From CBETVX01 sp965539935 (GTDB lineage: Bacteria > Bacillota > Clostridia > Peptostreptococcales > Caminicellaceae): 64,000 nucleotides of DNA. The stretch is taken from positions 8,045 through 72,044 of the forward strand of contig CBETVX010000007.1 of NCBI GenBank assembly GCA_965539935.1. The letters run 5' to 3'. The notes under the pieces are model-generated. The model worked only from the letters and a program-made list of their open reading frames with translations. It searched no databases and was not told the origin of the DNA. Shown piece after piece: positions 26,504 to 34,173 of the stretch (the first letter of the stretch is position 1; every line of letters begins with the position of its first letter). The translations under genes were made by a program, and so were the position numbers.

Positions 26504-27367
26504 TTATAATCTAAATATATCTTCTAGTTCCCTAATTTTTTCTGTATCCTTTAGCTTTTCTTTTTTAGCTATTTCAAGGGTCATAGCACCCATTATCTTA
26601 TAAAAGTCAGTTTTGTTTGAAGCTGTACCCTCAAGGGATTTTAAATGTTTTTCTATGGTCTGTATATCCCCTCTAGCAATTGGACCTGTTAATGCCTTAT
26701 CAGTACCAAGACTATATATGTTTTTTATTGTTCCTTCTATTAATGGATATAAGGCCTTATACCCTTCATTTTTTTCAATTCCTATGGATTCAAATAATGA
26801 AAGTCCATAATCCATAAGGGTAACTAAATAGTTAGATACCACACAGGCAGTGGCATGATAGATGGTTTTTTGTTGAGAAGTAAGTTTAAAATATTTATTT
26901 CCAGTGGTCTTAAGTATTTCTTCAAGAAGGTGTATCCTATCTCCATCCCCTTCTATGCTAAAAACAGTGTTTTCCAAATCCTTTACAGCTCTTTCAACAC
27001 TGGCGAAGGCTTGAAGTGGATGCATAGAATATATGGAGCATCCCTTTTTCTTAGCACTTTTCAGTGCCCTTGAAGAAGAAGCCCCACTCATATGAATAAG
27101 TACTTGTCCCTCCTTCAAACAATCCTCCTGCACTAATCCTTGGCAAACCTTAGTAATATTATCATCATTTGTAGTGATAAATATCATGTCAGTCAATTTT
27201 GCCAAATCCTTTATATTATTGAAGGCTTTACCTCTGCTATATTTTATAGCATTTTCAGCGGAGTTAAATGTCCTACTGTAATAACCTATTACATTAAATC
27301 CTTTTTTATATAGATAAGCTCCGAAGGATGTTCCTACCTTTCCAGCACCTATAAATCCAATTTTCAT
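26504..27367 (-). CDS. Rossmann-fold/DUF2520 protein, probable ketopantoate reductase of the PanG type
   Basis: A 287-residue protein with an N-terminal NAD(P)-binding fold (MKIGFIGAGKVGTSFGAYL) and a helical C-terminal domain characteristic of DUF2520, including HATACVVSNYLVTLMDYG and TGPIARGD. No panE homologue is in the operon, which otherwise carries panB, panC and panD. A DUF2520-type alternative ketopantoate reductase (PanG) has been described in Francisella and some Firmicutes. Position as the first gene of the pan operon makes NADPH-dependent reduction of ketopantoate to pantoate the best guess. Confidence 0.8.
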   Translation of the reverse strand: MKIGFIGAGKVGTSFGAYLYKKGFNVIGYYSRTFNSAENAIKYSRGKAFNNIKDLAKLTDMIFITTNDDNITKVCQGLVQEDCLKEGQVLIHMSGASSSRALKSAKKKGCSIYSMHPLQAFASVERAVKDLENTVFSIEGDGDRIHLLEEILKTTGNKYFKLTSQQKTIYHATACVVSNYLVTLMDYGLSLFESIGIEKNEGYKALYPLIEGTIKNIYSLGTDKALTGPIARGDIQTIEKHLKSLEGTASNKTDFYKIMGAMTLEIAKKEKLKDTEKIRELEDIFRL

Positions 27368-27389
27368 AAGTTATACCTCCAAAATCAAA

Positions 27390-27422
27390 ACCTCCTCTAA
27401 GCCAAATAGACATAGAGGAGGT
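27390..27422 (-). terminator. Leader hairpin in front of the pan operon
   Basis: ACCTCCTCTA (27390-27399) pairs perfectly with TAGAGGAGGT (27413-27422). On the minus strand it is followed by TTTGATTTT and then the GGAGGT ribosome binding site of the PanG-like gene. It may be a weak terminator or a structure that interferes with initiation, because its arm repeats the Shine-Dalgarno sequence. Confidence 0.55.
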
Positions 27423-27437
27423 GCAAAATATCTAAAA

Positions 27438-27625
27438 CAAAAAATCCTTCAGAGCAATAGCTAAGAAGGGTATAGTCTTAGTAATCTCTTCTGTCTCGGT
27501 CCACTACAAAGGCTCAGAGCAGATAAATAATATTTAGTTATAATTTGCTCAATGTCTTTATGCCTAGGGCCTAGTATATAGTGCCCCAGCATCTAATATG
27601 GTATAGCTCCCAAAGGATACTATCC
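27438..27625 (-). ncRNA. Structured RNA of about 188 nt: 6S RNA candidate or pan operon leader
   Basis: The 5' segment ATCCTT-TG-GGAGC pairs with the 3' segment GCTCT-G-AAGGAT, closing the whole RNA and followed by TTTTTTGTTTT. Inside, GAGCA/TGCTC forms an apical stem. A small hairpin (CTAAG...CTTAG) sits in the 3' strand of a large internal loop. Size, long rod shape with a central bubble, bubble hairpin and closing stem acting as terminator are all features of 6S RNA. A promoter with 17-bp spacing lies directly upstream. No 6S sequence signature was verified, so a cis-acting leader of the downstream pan genes remains possible. Confidence 0.55.
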
Positions 27626-27631
27626 AAATTC

Positions 27632-27660
27632 ATTTTATCATAATATTCTGGAACTAACAA
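27632..27660 (-). promoter_or_regulatory. Sigma-A type promoter of the structured RNA
   Basis: On the minus strand TTGTTA (27655-27660), 17 bp, then TAAAAT (27632-27637). The predicted start near 27625 coincides with the 5' side of the closing stem. Confidence 0.65.
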
Positions 27661-27715
27661 ATAATTATAAATAAAGATTTCCATATTACCCATTCTAAAT
27701 ATTCTTCAATATTTC

Positions 27716-28132
27716 CTAGGAACTTTCTTTCTTATTTCCCATACTTTTTCTATAAAACTTCATTCCAAAATAAACCAATACTCTTATTATTACATACACT
27801 CCAAAAATAGCTAAAAATCCCAATATACTGGCTACTGCATCATTGAACTCCATATTTCCTCTACCAGTTATTTTCTGTTGTATCTCTATGGCAAGGACCA
27901 TTATAATGAGAAAGGTTATTGTATATATAAAGGAAAGGGCCGTTATGGACCACTTTGCAATCCACTTAAAAACTACATCCACACTAAAAAAGAAAGCTAT
28001 ACCAAATACTCCAAAAATCCAAAAGTGTAGCTCTTTATCTGTTAGGCTTAGTCCTAATAACTGCAATAGGATAACTAAATTGTCATGTAATTCATTAATT
28101 ATATTTGCTAAAAGTTTAATAACCTCTCCCAC
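27716..28132 (-). CDS. Hypothetical membrane protein (138 aa)
   Basis: A GTG start with AAGGGGAA upstream. The product has three hydrophobic segments (about 36-55, 64-86 and 104-126), a short N-terminal amphipathic helix, and a basic tail (RKSMGNKKESS), which suggests an inner-membrane protein with the C-terminus in the cytosol. No family is recognised. It lies upstream of the structured RNA and on the same strand; the preceding genes are two acetyltransferases. Confidence 0.6.
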   Translation of the reverse strand: MGEVIKLLANIINELHDNLVILLQLLGLSLTDKELHFWIFGVFGIAFFFSVDVVFKWIAKWSITALSFIYTITFLIIMVLAIEIQQKITGRGNMEFNDAVASILGFLAIFGVYVIIRVLVYFGMKFYRKSMGNKKESS

Positions 28133-28187
28133 TATCGATTCCCCTTTCCCATAAAATCTCTATATCCCTTCTCCACTCATTTTATCA

Positions 28188-28652
28188 TCACTTAACAATT
28201 ATATTCTTTTCAAATTCAATAATTATTAATCCATCCCCAATAGTTATTTCTTTTACCTTTTTAAATCCATGGTTCTTATATAGATTTATTGCAGGCAGAT
28301 TTTTAGCAGCTGTTGATACCCTTATAGTCTTTAGATTATTTATTCTTTCTATAAAGGATACCAATTTACCCCCTATACCTTGTCGAAAACAATTTGGATC
28401 TACCACTAATTTTGAAATAGTAATATTCTCCCTTGTTCCTTCTATGGCTATGAAACCAACTAATCTTTTATTTATAAAATATCCATAGTATTCCTCCATT
28501 GATGCAAGTAAATCATTCAAGCTTTCTTTCAAAGGAGGTAAACTATTATATTTAATCAACTCAGCTTCAATCTTATATGATTTAAGCTGTATACCTAACA
28601 CGTCAGCTGCTATTTTATTATCCCCTATATCTATTTTCTTTATCATAGCCAT
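28188..28652 (-). CDS. GNAT family N-acetyltransferase
   Basis: A 154-residue GNAT-fold protein. The acetyl-CoA binding motif A is visible in ISKLVVDPNCFRQGIGGKLVSFI (R/Q-x-x-G-x-G/A type), and the C-terminal strand-helix contains AAKNLPAINLYKNHGFKKV. It follows a second GNAT gene by 15 bp, so the two are cotranscribed. The substrate is unknown. They are not close paralogues, since the second has different flanking regions around motif A. Confidence 0.85.
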   Translation of the reverse strand: MAMIKKIDIGDNKIAADVLGIQLKSYKIEAELIKYNSLPPLKESLNDLLASMEEYYGYFINKRLVGFIAIEGTRENITISKLVVDPNCFRQGIGGKLVSFIERINNLKTIRVSTAAKNLPAINLYKNHGFKKVKEITIGDGLIIIEFEKNIIVK

Positions 28653-28667
28653 TACTTATAATCCCTT

Positions 28668-29189
28668 CTAAAGATAGTAATTCATTACTATTACTACACA
28701 TTCCTTCTCTCCAAATTTACGGGGTTCTGTTCTGCTAACTTCTTCATATCCAACTTTTTTCCAAAACTTTAGGCCTTCTTCATTCTGCTCTACTACCCCT
28801 ATTCTCAATTTATTAGCTTTATTATGGGCTGCAAAGTCAGCTATTATGGAATGGGCTGTTTTACCTATTCCCATTCCCCTATATTTAGGGTCTATAAGCA
28901 TCAATCCTATTATCCACTCATTTTCTTCTGGGAAATTTTCAACTAATTCTATCACAGATATAAGTTTTTCATGGTCAAATACTCCATATGTATGCTTGTC
29001 CTTTAGTTCTTTACCAGGAGGTAAATCCCCTAAAAAATCCTTTGCTGCATTTTCCTCTGCTCTTCTTCCTTCAATCAGTTCAAAATAGTCATAACATCTG
29101 TTAAATAAATCCTGTATCATTAATTCATCTTTATTATTTATCTCTCTTAATAGATATTCATTTTTCCCAATACCAAGATTTTTAATCAT
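28668..29189 (-). CDS. GNAT family N-acetyltransferase
   Basis: A 173-residue GNAT protein with motif A at IGLMLIDPKYRGMGIGKTAHSII and the downstream GVVEQNEEGLKFWKKVGYEEV. Its N-terminal part (LLREINNKDELMIQDLFNRCYDYF) is longer than in its neighbour. The RBS is a run of G and A (GGGGGAGG) before the ATG. Substrate unknown. Confidence 0.85.
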   Translation of the reverse strand: MIKNLGIGKNEYLLREINNKDELMIQDLFNRCYDYFELIEGRRAEENAAKDFLGDLPPGKELKDKHTYGVFDHEKLISVIELVENFPEENEWIIGLMLIDPKYRGMGIGKTAHSIIADFAAHNKANKLRIGVVEQNEEGLKFWKKVGYEEVSRTEPRKFGEKECVVIVMNYYL

Positions 29190-29359
29190 TATTCCTTGCC
29201 TCCCCCTAATATAATCTCCAATATATTTAATATCCTTTACACTTCTAAATCCATACCTTTCCTATAGTTTAACCTTAAATATAGTACAAATCCTATAGAA
29301 AATTCTCGTAACTGGATAAAAGATTTTTTATAGGTCATATGAAAAAAGGTAAAATAAAA

Positions 29360-29374
29360 AGGGCCAATCGCCCT
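29360..29374 (-). terminator. Terminator of the AIM24-family gene
   Basis: AGGGC-N5-GCCCT followed on the minus strand by TTTTATTTT. Confidence 0.75.
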
Positions 29375-29381
29375 CTTATCC

Positions 29382-30065
29382 CTAGTCGTGTGTTGTAGGT
29401 ATGAATGGTATTATTTCTCTGGCAAGATTCATTATTGGCATAGTCTGAAGCCATACTTTTCCCGGTCCTCTAAGTTTAGCTAAGAATAATCCTTCTCCCC
29501 CAAAGAATATGTTCTTAAAGCCCTTAACCATCTCTATATCAAAATCTACAGAAGGCTCAAACATTGCAATATGGCCTGTATCCACCTTAAGGATTTCTCC
29601 ATGGGCTAATTCATATTCTACAACTTCACCATCGATCTCCATAAATGCCATACCAGGCCCTGTTACTCTTTGAAGTATAAATCCTTCTCCCCCAAATAAT
29701 CCAGTTCCAAGTTTCTTCCTAAAATGCATCTCAAGATTTACAGAACGCTCGGCACATAGAAATGTCTTCTTCTGACATATGATGGACTGGCCACTTGCTA
29801 ATCTCATATCAACTATTTTTCCTGGCATTGAGGAAGGAAAGGCTATTGTGCTTCCATTTGCCCTTGATGTATAGGTAGTCATAAATAAAGACTCTCCAGC
29901 AAGTTTTCTAGCGATACCTCCAAAAAGCCCGCCTTCCATATTGGTACTCATGTCAATGTCATTTGACATCCAACCCATGCCACCGGACTCTGTAAATACA
30001 CTTTCTCCCCTATCCAGCTCCATTAAAACTACTGGTAAATTCCCCCCACGGATTTCATATTTCAT
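29382..30065 (-). CDS. AIM24/DUF124 family protein
   Basis: The ATG at 30065 follows GGGAAG; the longer frame has no site. The 227-residue protein starts MKYEIRGGNLPVVLMELDRGE and contains several Gly-rich beta repeats (GGMGWMSNDIDMSTN, GTGLFGGEGFILQRVTGPG, FFGGEGLFLAKLRGPG). This is the pattern of the TRAP-like beta-roll AIM24 family. Bacterial members are widespread but their biochemical role is not established. It is monocistronic, with its own terminator. Confidence 0.85.
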   Translation of the reverse strand: MKYEIRGGNLPVVLMELDRGESVFTESGGMGWMSNDIDMSTNMEGGLFGGIARKLAGESLFMTTYTSRANGSTIAFPSSMPGKIVDMRLASGQSIICQKKTFLCAERSVNLEMHFRKKLGTGLFGGEGFILQRVTGPGMAFMEIDGEVVEYELAHGEILKVDTGHIAMFEPSVDFDIEMVKGFKNIFFGGEGLFLAKLRGPGKVWLQTMPIMNLAREIIPFIPTTHD

Positions 30066-30260
30066 AATCTCACTTCCCTTCTGCTTATTTAGTTCTATTA
30101 TATACAAAAAAACTTACATATATATTAAATATTCCATTAATTTTGACTTTAATTTCTCTACTCTTAACTTTTCTACCTAAGTATTAGAGTCTATGTCCTT
30201 TTTTATTTATAAAATGGGTTGGTAATTTAAACTATTTGAAATTTGTACAACCCAAATCAT

Positions 30261-31049
30261 TTATTTTTCTGGCCATATTTTAGCATTTGAGTCTAATAGC
30301 CATTTATGATCCTCATCATGAATTCCAGCAGTCCAAGGATTGCCATCTAAATGTCTAATCATCCAGCAGAAATACATGGCATAACCTGGTGCCGCATTTT
30401 GTGGATGTACTACCCCCCCTGGAATGGCACAAAGACTATTATTGGTAACCTTAAATACATCGTCCCCTACTATTGAACATCCAAATCCCTGTGGCTTATC
30501 AAATCTATAAAAATATATTTCTGGCTGTGGATGATGATGGGATGGATAACTAGACCATTTACCAGGATAATTTATGAGCTCACCTAGTACTAAATTTGAA
30601 TAAGGGGCGTTTGAATAATTAAATATTGTTCTAACTACCCTTCTGGTTGCATCTCCTAATACGTCATCTTCAAATACATTACTTTTACAGTCCTTTGGTT
30701 CATAAAATTTTGATTGAAATAATTTATCATTAGTTGTCATTTGTCTTAATACTTCTGCTTCAGACTTTGCTGTTATTTTTACTTCTACACCCTTTGGAAC
30801 ATGGAGACAAAAAGGATCTTCATCAAATAAAGAGTTTCTATTTGCCTCTTTCACATTGTCTTCCCATTCAAAAACAACTCTTCCCTCTAGTAGTAAAAAG
30901 GCGCTCTCTTTGTCAGTTTCTATACTATTTACCTGATCTCCATCTTTCATTTTATAAACGCCAACATCCATAAGCATATTACTATGCTTGCCATCCATTT
31001 CTGTTAAAATATTATATCCATAATCAAACTCATCATATCTACTAAACAC
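30261..31049 (-). CDS. iolB: 5-deoxy-glucuronate isomerase
   Basis: A 262-residue bicupin of the IolB family. The metal site SHHHPQPEIYFYRF, LGELINYPGKWSSYPS, VVHPQNAAPGYAMYFCWMIRH and the C-terminal WLLDSNAKIWP are all characteristic. IolB isomerises 5-deoxy-glucuronate to 5-dehydro-2-deoxy-gluconate in myo-inositol catabolism. It starts with GTG after AGGAGGAC. No other iol gene is present nearby, so it is an orphan here and its pathway must be completed elsewhere or it may serve another uronate. Confidence 0.9.
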   Translation of the reverse strand: MFSRYDEFDYGYNILTEMDGKHSNMLMDVGVYKMKDGDQVNSIETDKESAFLLLEGRVVFEWEDNVKEANRNSLFDEDPFCLHVPKGVEVKITAKSEAEVLRQMTTNDKLFQSKFYEPKDCKSNVFEDDVLGDATRRVVRTIFNYSNAPYSNLVLGELINYPGKWSSYPSHHHPQPEIYFYRFDKPQGFGCSIVGDDVFKVTNNSLCAIPGGVVHPQNAAPGYAMYFCWMIRHLDGNPWTAGIHDEDHKWLLDSNAKIWPEK

Positions 31050-31119
31050 TTTTAAGTCCTCCTATACGCTTGATTTCCTATGGCATATGTTCCTTTGCAT
31101 CTCTATTAGTCATTAAAAT

Positions 31120-31149
31120 AAATGGAGTTCTTAACCCTTAACTCCATTT
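31120..31149 (-). terminator. Terminator of the fur-DUF134-DUF554 unit
   Basis: AAATGGAGTT (31120-31129) pairs with AACTCCATTT (31140-31149), followed on the minus strand by ATTTTAATG. The right arm overlaps the DUF554 stop codon. Confidence 0.7.
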
Positions 31150-31849
31150 ACACTATCCCAATAACAATTTTTATCACATAATAGATAAGAGGCATAAAAA
31201 TAGCCGGTAGCATATTTCCTACCTTTATCTTTTTTACTTCTAACATATTAAGTCCTATTGCTATTATTAATAGACCTCCAACGGCTGTCATATCTGCAAT
31301 TACAGCTTCTACTAGAAATTGTTTCATAAAGGAAGCAGTTATGGTAATAAGTCCCTGGTATAGAAATACTGGAATTGCCGATAGTATTACACCGCCCCCA
31401 AAGGATGAGGTAAACACTATGGATGAAATCCCATCAAGAACAGATTTAGCTAGAAGGGTTTCATGGTTATTTGAAAGTCCACTTTGAAGAGCTCCTACAA
31501 TAGCCATAGAACCTACACAGTATAGGAGACTGGCTGTAACAAAACCCTTTGAAATACTGTCTTCACTATTCTTGGCAAACTTATTTTCAAGCCAAAGACC
31601 CATATCTTCAAGTTTTTGTTCTATATTTAAAAACTCTCCTATGAAACTTCCTATGGCAAGGCTGAATATAACAAGCATCAAATCATTTATCTCTAGGGCA
31701 TTCATTATGCCTATTAACAATACTGCCAATGACAGGGATTTTATAACTGTTTCATTATATTTTTCTGACATCCTTAGTTTAAATAAAAGTACTATTCCAC
31801 TTCCTCCCATAATTGCAAGTGCATTTACTATACTTCCCCACAAAATCAT
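31148..31849 (-). CDS. DUF554 family membrane protein
   Basis: A 233-residue multi-spanning membrane protein with about seven hydrophobic segments. It has the DUF554 opening GSIVNALAIMGGSGIVLLFK, the conserved LPIGxxG-like LAIGSFIGEFLNIEQKLE, and VGSMAIVGALQSGL and SSFGGGVILSAIPVFLYQG further on. The family (YdfK, YqgA) is of unknown transport function. It is the third gene behind fur and DUF134, which hints at a link with metal homeostasis. Confidence 0.85.
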   Translation of the reverse strand: MILWGSIVNALAIMGGSGIVLLFKLRMSEKYNETVIKSLSLAVLLIGIMNALEINDLMLVIFSLAIGSFIGEFLNIEQKLEDMGLWLENKFAKNSEDSISKGFVTASLLYCVGSMAIVGALQSGLSNNHETLLAKSVLDGISSIVFTSSFGGGVILSAIPVFLYQGLITITASFMKQFLVEAVIADMTAVGGLLIIAIGLNMLEVKKIKVGNMLPAIFMPLIYYVIKIVIGIV

Positions 31850-31903
31850 AAATTTTTCCCCCTTGTTCTTTAACTATGAAGAAAATGCCTTTCTAATCTT
31901 TCA

Positions 31904-32356
31904 TCAATCTCTGCATTTTCTTTGTCTTCTACAACCTTTGTTACAAAATTTACTTCTATCTATGCATACTATATCCATAGATCCACACTGAGGACAACTA
32001 TGACTTTCCTTTTCATAGGCTTGATCAAATTCCACATTACAACTGTTACATCTATATTTACATATATTAAAAGTATAGTTGCCTCCTTCGATATTAATAG
32101 CATTTCCTTTAGTCAGGGCCTTTGCAACCTTTTTCCTTGCAGAATCTATTATTAACTGAAAGGTCTGCCTTGAAACCTTCATTTTTTGAGCGCATTCCTC
32201 TTGATTAAGTCCCTCTATATCTTTAAGTCTCATTGCCTCTAGTTCTTCAAGCTTTAACTTTATTTCATCAAGCTCACATTTTCTTTTTCCCAGGGGAACA
32301 AAGTATGTGTTTTCAGGCATAAATGATATCTTCCTTGGTTTTACTGGTCTAGGCAA
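31904..32356 (-). CDS. DUF134 family DNA-binding/metal-binding protein
   Basis: The TTG at 32356 is chosen because GGGAGGTGA overlaps the fur stop just upstream, and because DUF134 proteins typically start PRPxKxRxI. The 150-residue protein has a sigma-70 region-4-like helix-turn-helix (MRLKDIEGLNQEECAQKMKVSRQTFQLII) followed by a Cys-rich C-terminus with CKYRCNSCNVEF, CPQCGSMDIVC and KFCNKGCRRQRKC, fit for Zn or Fe-S binding. DUF134 genes commonly sit beside NifX-like and Mrp genes, as here. A regulator role is likely. Confidence 0.88.
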   Translation of the reverse strand: MPRPVKPRKISFMPENTYFVPLGKRKCELDEIKLKLEELEAMRLKDIEGLNQEECAQKMKVSRQTFQLIIDSARKKVAKALTKGNAINIEGGNYTFNICKYRCNSCNVEFDQAYEKESHSCPQCGSMDIVCIDRSKFCNKGCRRQRKCRD

Positions 32357-32360
32357 TGTC

Positions 32361-32801
32361 TCACCTCCCTTTACACTCTGAACATATACCCTTAATAACT
32401 CCATAAAAATCATTTATTATATAATTATTTTCTCTCTGGAGTTTATAAATAATCTCTATTAGCTTAGAAGATATATTTTCATTGTGAACATCTATTATTT
32501 TACCGCATTTTTCACATATGAAATGTAGGTGTATACATTTTTGACTATAGATTTTAAGCTCATAGTATTTAGTTTCATTTATTTGAATTTCTTTTATTAT
32601 ACCATTATTTTTAAGAATTTCTATATTTCTATAAATTGATGCCATACTTATTCCCTTAAATTTTACAATATCATATATTTCTCTTATACTTAAATGCCTT
32701 CCTACAGATAAAAATAATTTTATCATTTCTTCCCTTGGCTTTGAAATCCTATAACCTTTAGCCTTTATTTTTTCTACAATGGTATTATATTTTTCTTCCA
32801 T
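32361..32801 (-). CDS. Fur family transcriptional regulator
   Basis: A 146-residue Fur-type repressor with an N-terminal winged helix (RISKPREEMIKLFL, ISMASIYRNIEILKNNGII) and a C-terminal dimerisation and metal domain with HLHFICEKCGKIIDVH and CSEC, the two CxxC zinc motifs. It could be a Fur, Zur or PerR; the sequence does not settle this. It is the first gene of fur-DUF134-DUF554, and its stop codon overlaps the DUF134 ribosome binding site, so translation is coupled. Two Fur-box-like sites lie near 63030-63858. Confidence 0.92.
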   Translation of the reverse strand: MEEKYNTIVEKIKAKGYRISKPREEMIKLFLSVGRHLSIREIYDIVKFKGISMASIYRNIEILKNNGIIKEIQINETKYYELKIYSQKCIHLHFICEKCGKIIDVHNENISSKLIEIIYKLQRENNYIINDFYGVIKGICSECKGR

Positions 32802-32820
32802 TGAAAACCCCTTCTTTATA

Positions 32821-32905
32821 GAACTAAAGCGTCTGACGACCCTTTGTTAGTTCTTAGTTATAAGTTCTTAGTTCTTAACTTTAAGTCAACTTATGAGGTC
32901 GAAAA
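32821..32905. repeat. Diverged relative of the 156-bp repeat
   Basis: The left half of the 19031/21004 repeat is recognisable (GCGTC...GACG head hairpin degraded, CTTTGTTAGTTC retained, AGTTCTTAG reiterations, then AACTTATGAGGTCG in place of AGCTTATAGGTCGG). It lies between the NifX-operon terminator and fur, on the upstream side of fur. Confidence 0.75.
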
Positions 32906-32908
32906 AAA

Positions 32909-32946
32909 CAATATTAAAAATTAGGCAGAATGTTTACATTCTGCCT
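32909..32946 (-). terminator. Terminator of the Mrp/NifX operon
   Basis: AGGCAGAATGT (32923-32933) pairs with ACATTCTGCCT (32936-32946), followed on the minus strand by AATTTTTAAT. Confidence 0.88.
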
Positions 32947-32953
32947 AGTCCAT

Positions 32954-33316
32954 TTATCTATGACTCTCACACTCATCATGGTGTGCATGTTCTCTACATA
33001 CTGAGTTAGTACTTTCTAGTCTACCATCTATATAGTCATTAATTACTTTTTCTAAATCTCCACGGGCTCCTACAATAACTTCTATATTTCTATTTTTAAA
33101 AATATTTTGAGCACTTGCTCCCATACCACCGGATATAATTATATTTACATTATTATCGGCAAGATAGTTTGGCAAAAAACCTGGTCTATGGCCTGGATTT
33201 TTTAGGAACTCTCTGCCCTTTATCTCATTTCCTTCTATGTCTACTATTTCAAAACCTTCACAATGTCCAAAGTGTCCAGAAACAAAATTTCCTTCCTTTG
33301 CAATTGCTATTTTCAT
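32954..33316 (-). CDS. NifB/NifX-like dinitrogenase iron-molybdenum cofactor family protein
   Basis: A 120-residue member of the PF02579 fold (MKIAIAKEGNFVSGHFGHCEGF, IISGGMGASAQNIF), which binds Fe-S or Fe-Mo-type clusters. The C-terminal tail CREHAHHDECESHR is His/Cys-rich and likely an extra metal site. There are no nitrogenase genes nearby. This gene class is common in anaerobes next to MinD-ferredoxin ATPases and in the orange-protein cluster of Desulfovibrio. It is last in a five-gene operon. Confidence 0.9.
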   Translation of the reverse strand: MKIAIAKEGNFVSGHFGHCEGFEIVDIEGNEIKGREFLKNPGHRPGFLPNYLADNNVNIIISGGMGASAQNIFKNRNIEVIVGARGDLEKVINDYIDGRLESTNSVCREHAHHDECESHR

Positions 33317-33318
33317 AA

Positions 33319-34173
33319 TTATATTACCTCCTGAGCATTCATTATTTTATTCCATATTTTAATAATCTCTTTACCTGCTATACTATCTTCATAGGTAACT
33401 ATGGGTCTACGTTCATTAACCGATAGATTCACCTTTTGATCAAAGGGAATCTCCCCTATAATGCTTATGTTTTCTTCCTCACATAATCCTCTAATTTTAT
33501 TTGTCATATCAGTATTAATATCATATTTATTTATACATACTAAGGGTTTTACATCAAAAAAGTCTACAACCGATAAAACCCTCATGAAATCTTCTAGACC
33601 CGATTGAGTAGGTTCCGTTACTATTAGGGCCATATCACATCCAGTAATAGAAGCCATTACAGCACATCCTACCCCGGGAGAACCATCTAATATAACTAAA
33701 TCATCTTCATTATAGTAATCCTTTGCCCTTTTTCTTACCTCTGAAACTAACTTTCCAGACCCTTCTGAACCTACCTCCATATGGGCTCTAGATAAATACC
33801 CCGTATTCGTTTCAGTTATTATTGTTTTTCCAGTAACTTCATCCTCTAGTTTTATTGCATTACTGTCACACACTATTTTACAGGCTCCACAGCCTTCGCA
33901 AAGAAACTCATTAACAATGTAGTTTTCTATCGCATTATATCTACATACATCTATACACTTGCCACATTTTATACATTTATCTAAGTCAATTTTTGAAACC
34001 TTTGCTCCTATAAACTCTTCCTTATTAATATCCCTTCCCTTTAACATTAGATGAAGATTTGATGCGTCCACATCACAATCGATTTTGACTTTATTTTTAC
34101 TTAAATATGCTAAGGATGCAGCTATTGTAGTCTTTCCCGTTCCCCCTTTACCACTTATGACTACTAATTGCAT
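33319..34173 (-). CDS. MinD-superfamily ATPase with inserted ferredoxin domain (copy B)
   Basis: A 284-residue ParA/MinD-type ATPase. The deviant Walker A GKGGTGKT (8-15) is followed after about 50 residues by an inserted 2[4Fe-4S] domain (CIKCGKCIDVC and CEGCGACKIVC), then Walker B-like VILDGSPGVGC and VTEPTQSGLEDF. It is a paralogue of the next gene upstream, whose 3' end it overlaps by 10 bp. The pair is thought to act in assembly or redox control of metal clusters with the NifX-like proteins; the precise role is not established. Confidence 0.92.
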   Translation of the reverse strand: MQLVVISGKGGTGKTTIAASLAYLSKNKVKIDCDVDASNLHLMLKGRDINKEEFIGAKVSKIDLDKCIKCGKCIDVCRYNAIENYIVNEFLCEGCGACKIVCDSNAIKLEDEVTGKTIITETNTGYLSRAHMEVGSEGSGKLVSEVRKRAKDYYNEDDLVILDGSPGVGCAVMASITGCDMALIVTEPTQSGLEDFMRVLSVVDFFDVKPLVCINKYDINTDMTNKIRGLCEEENISIIGEIPFDQKVNLSVNERRPIVTYEDSIAGKEIIKIWNKIMNAQEVI

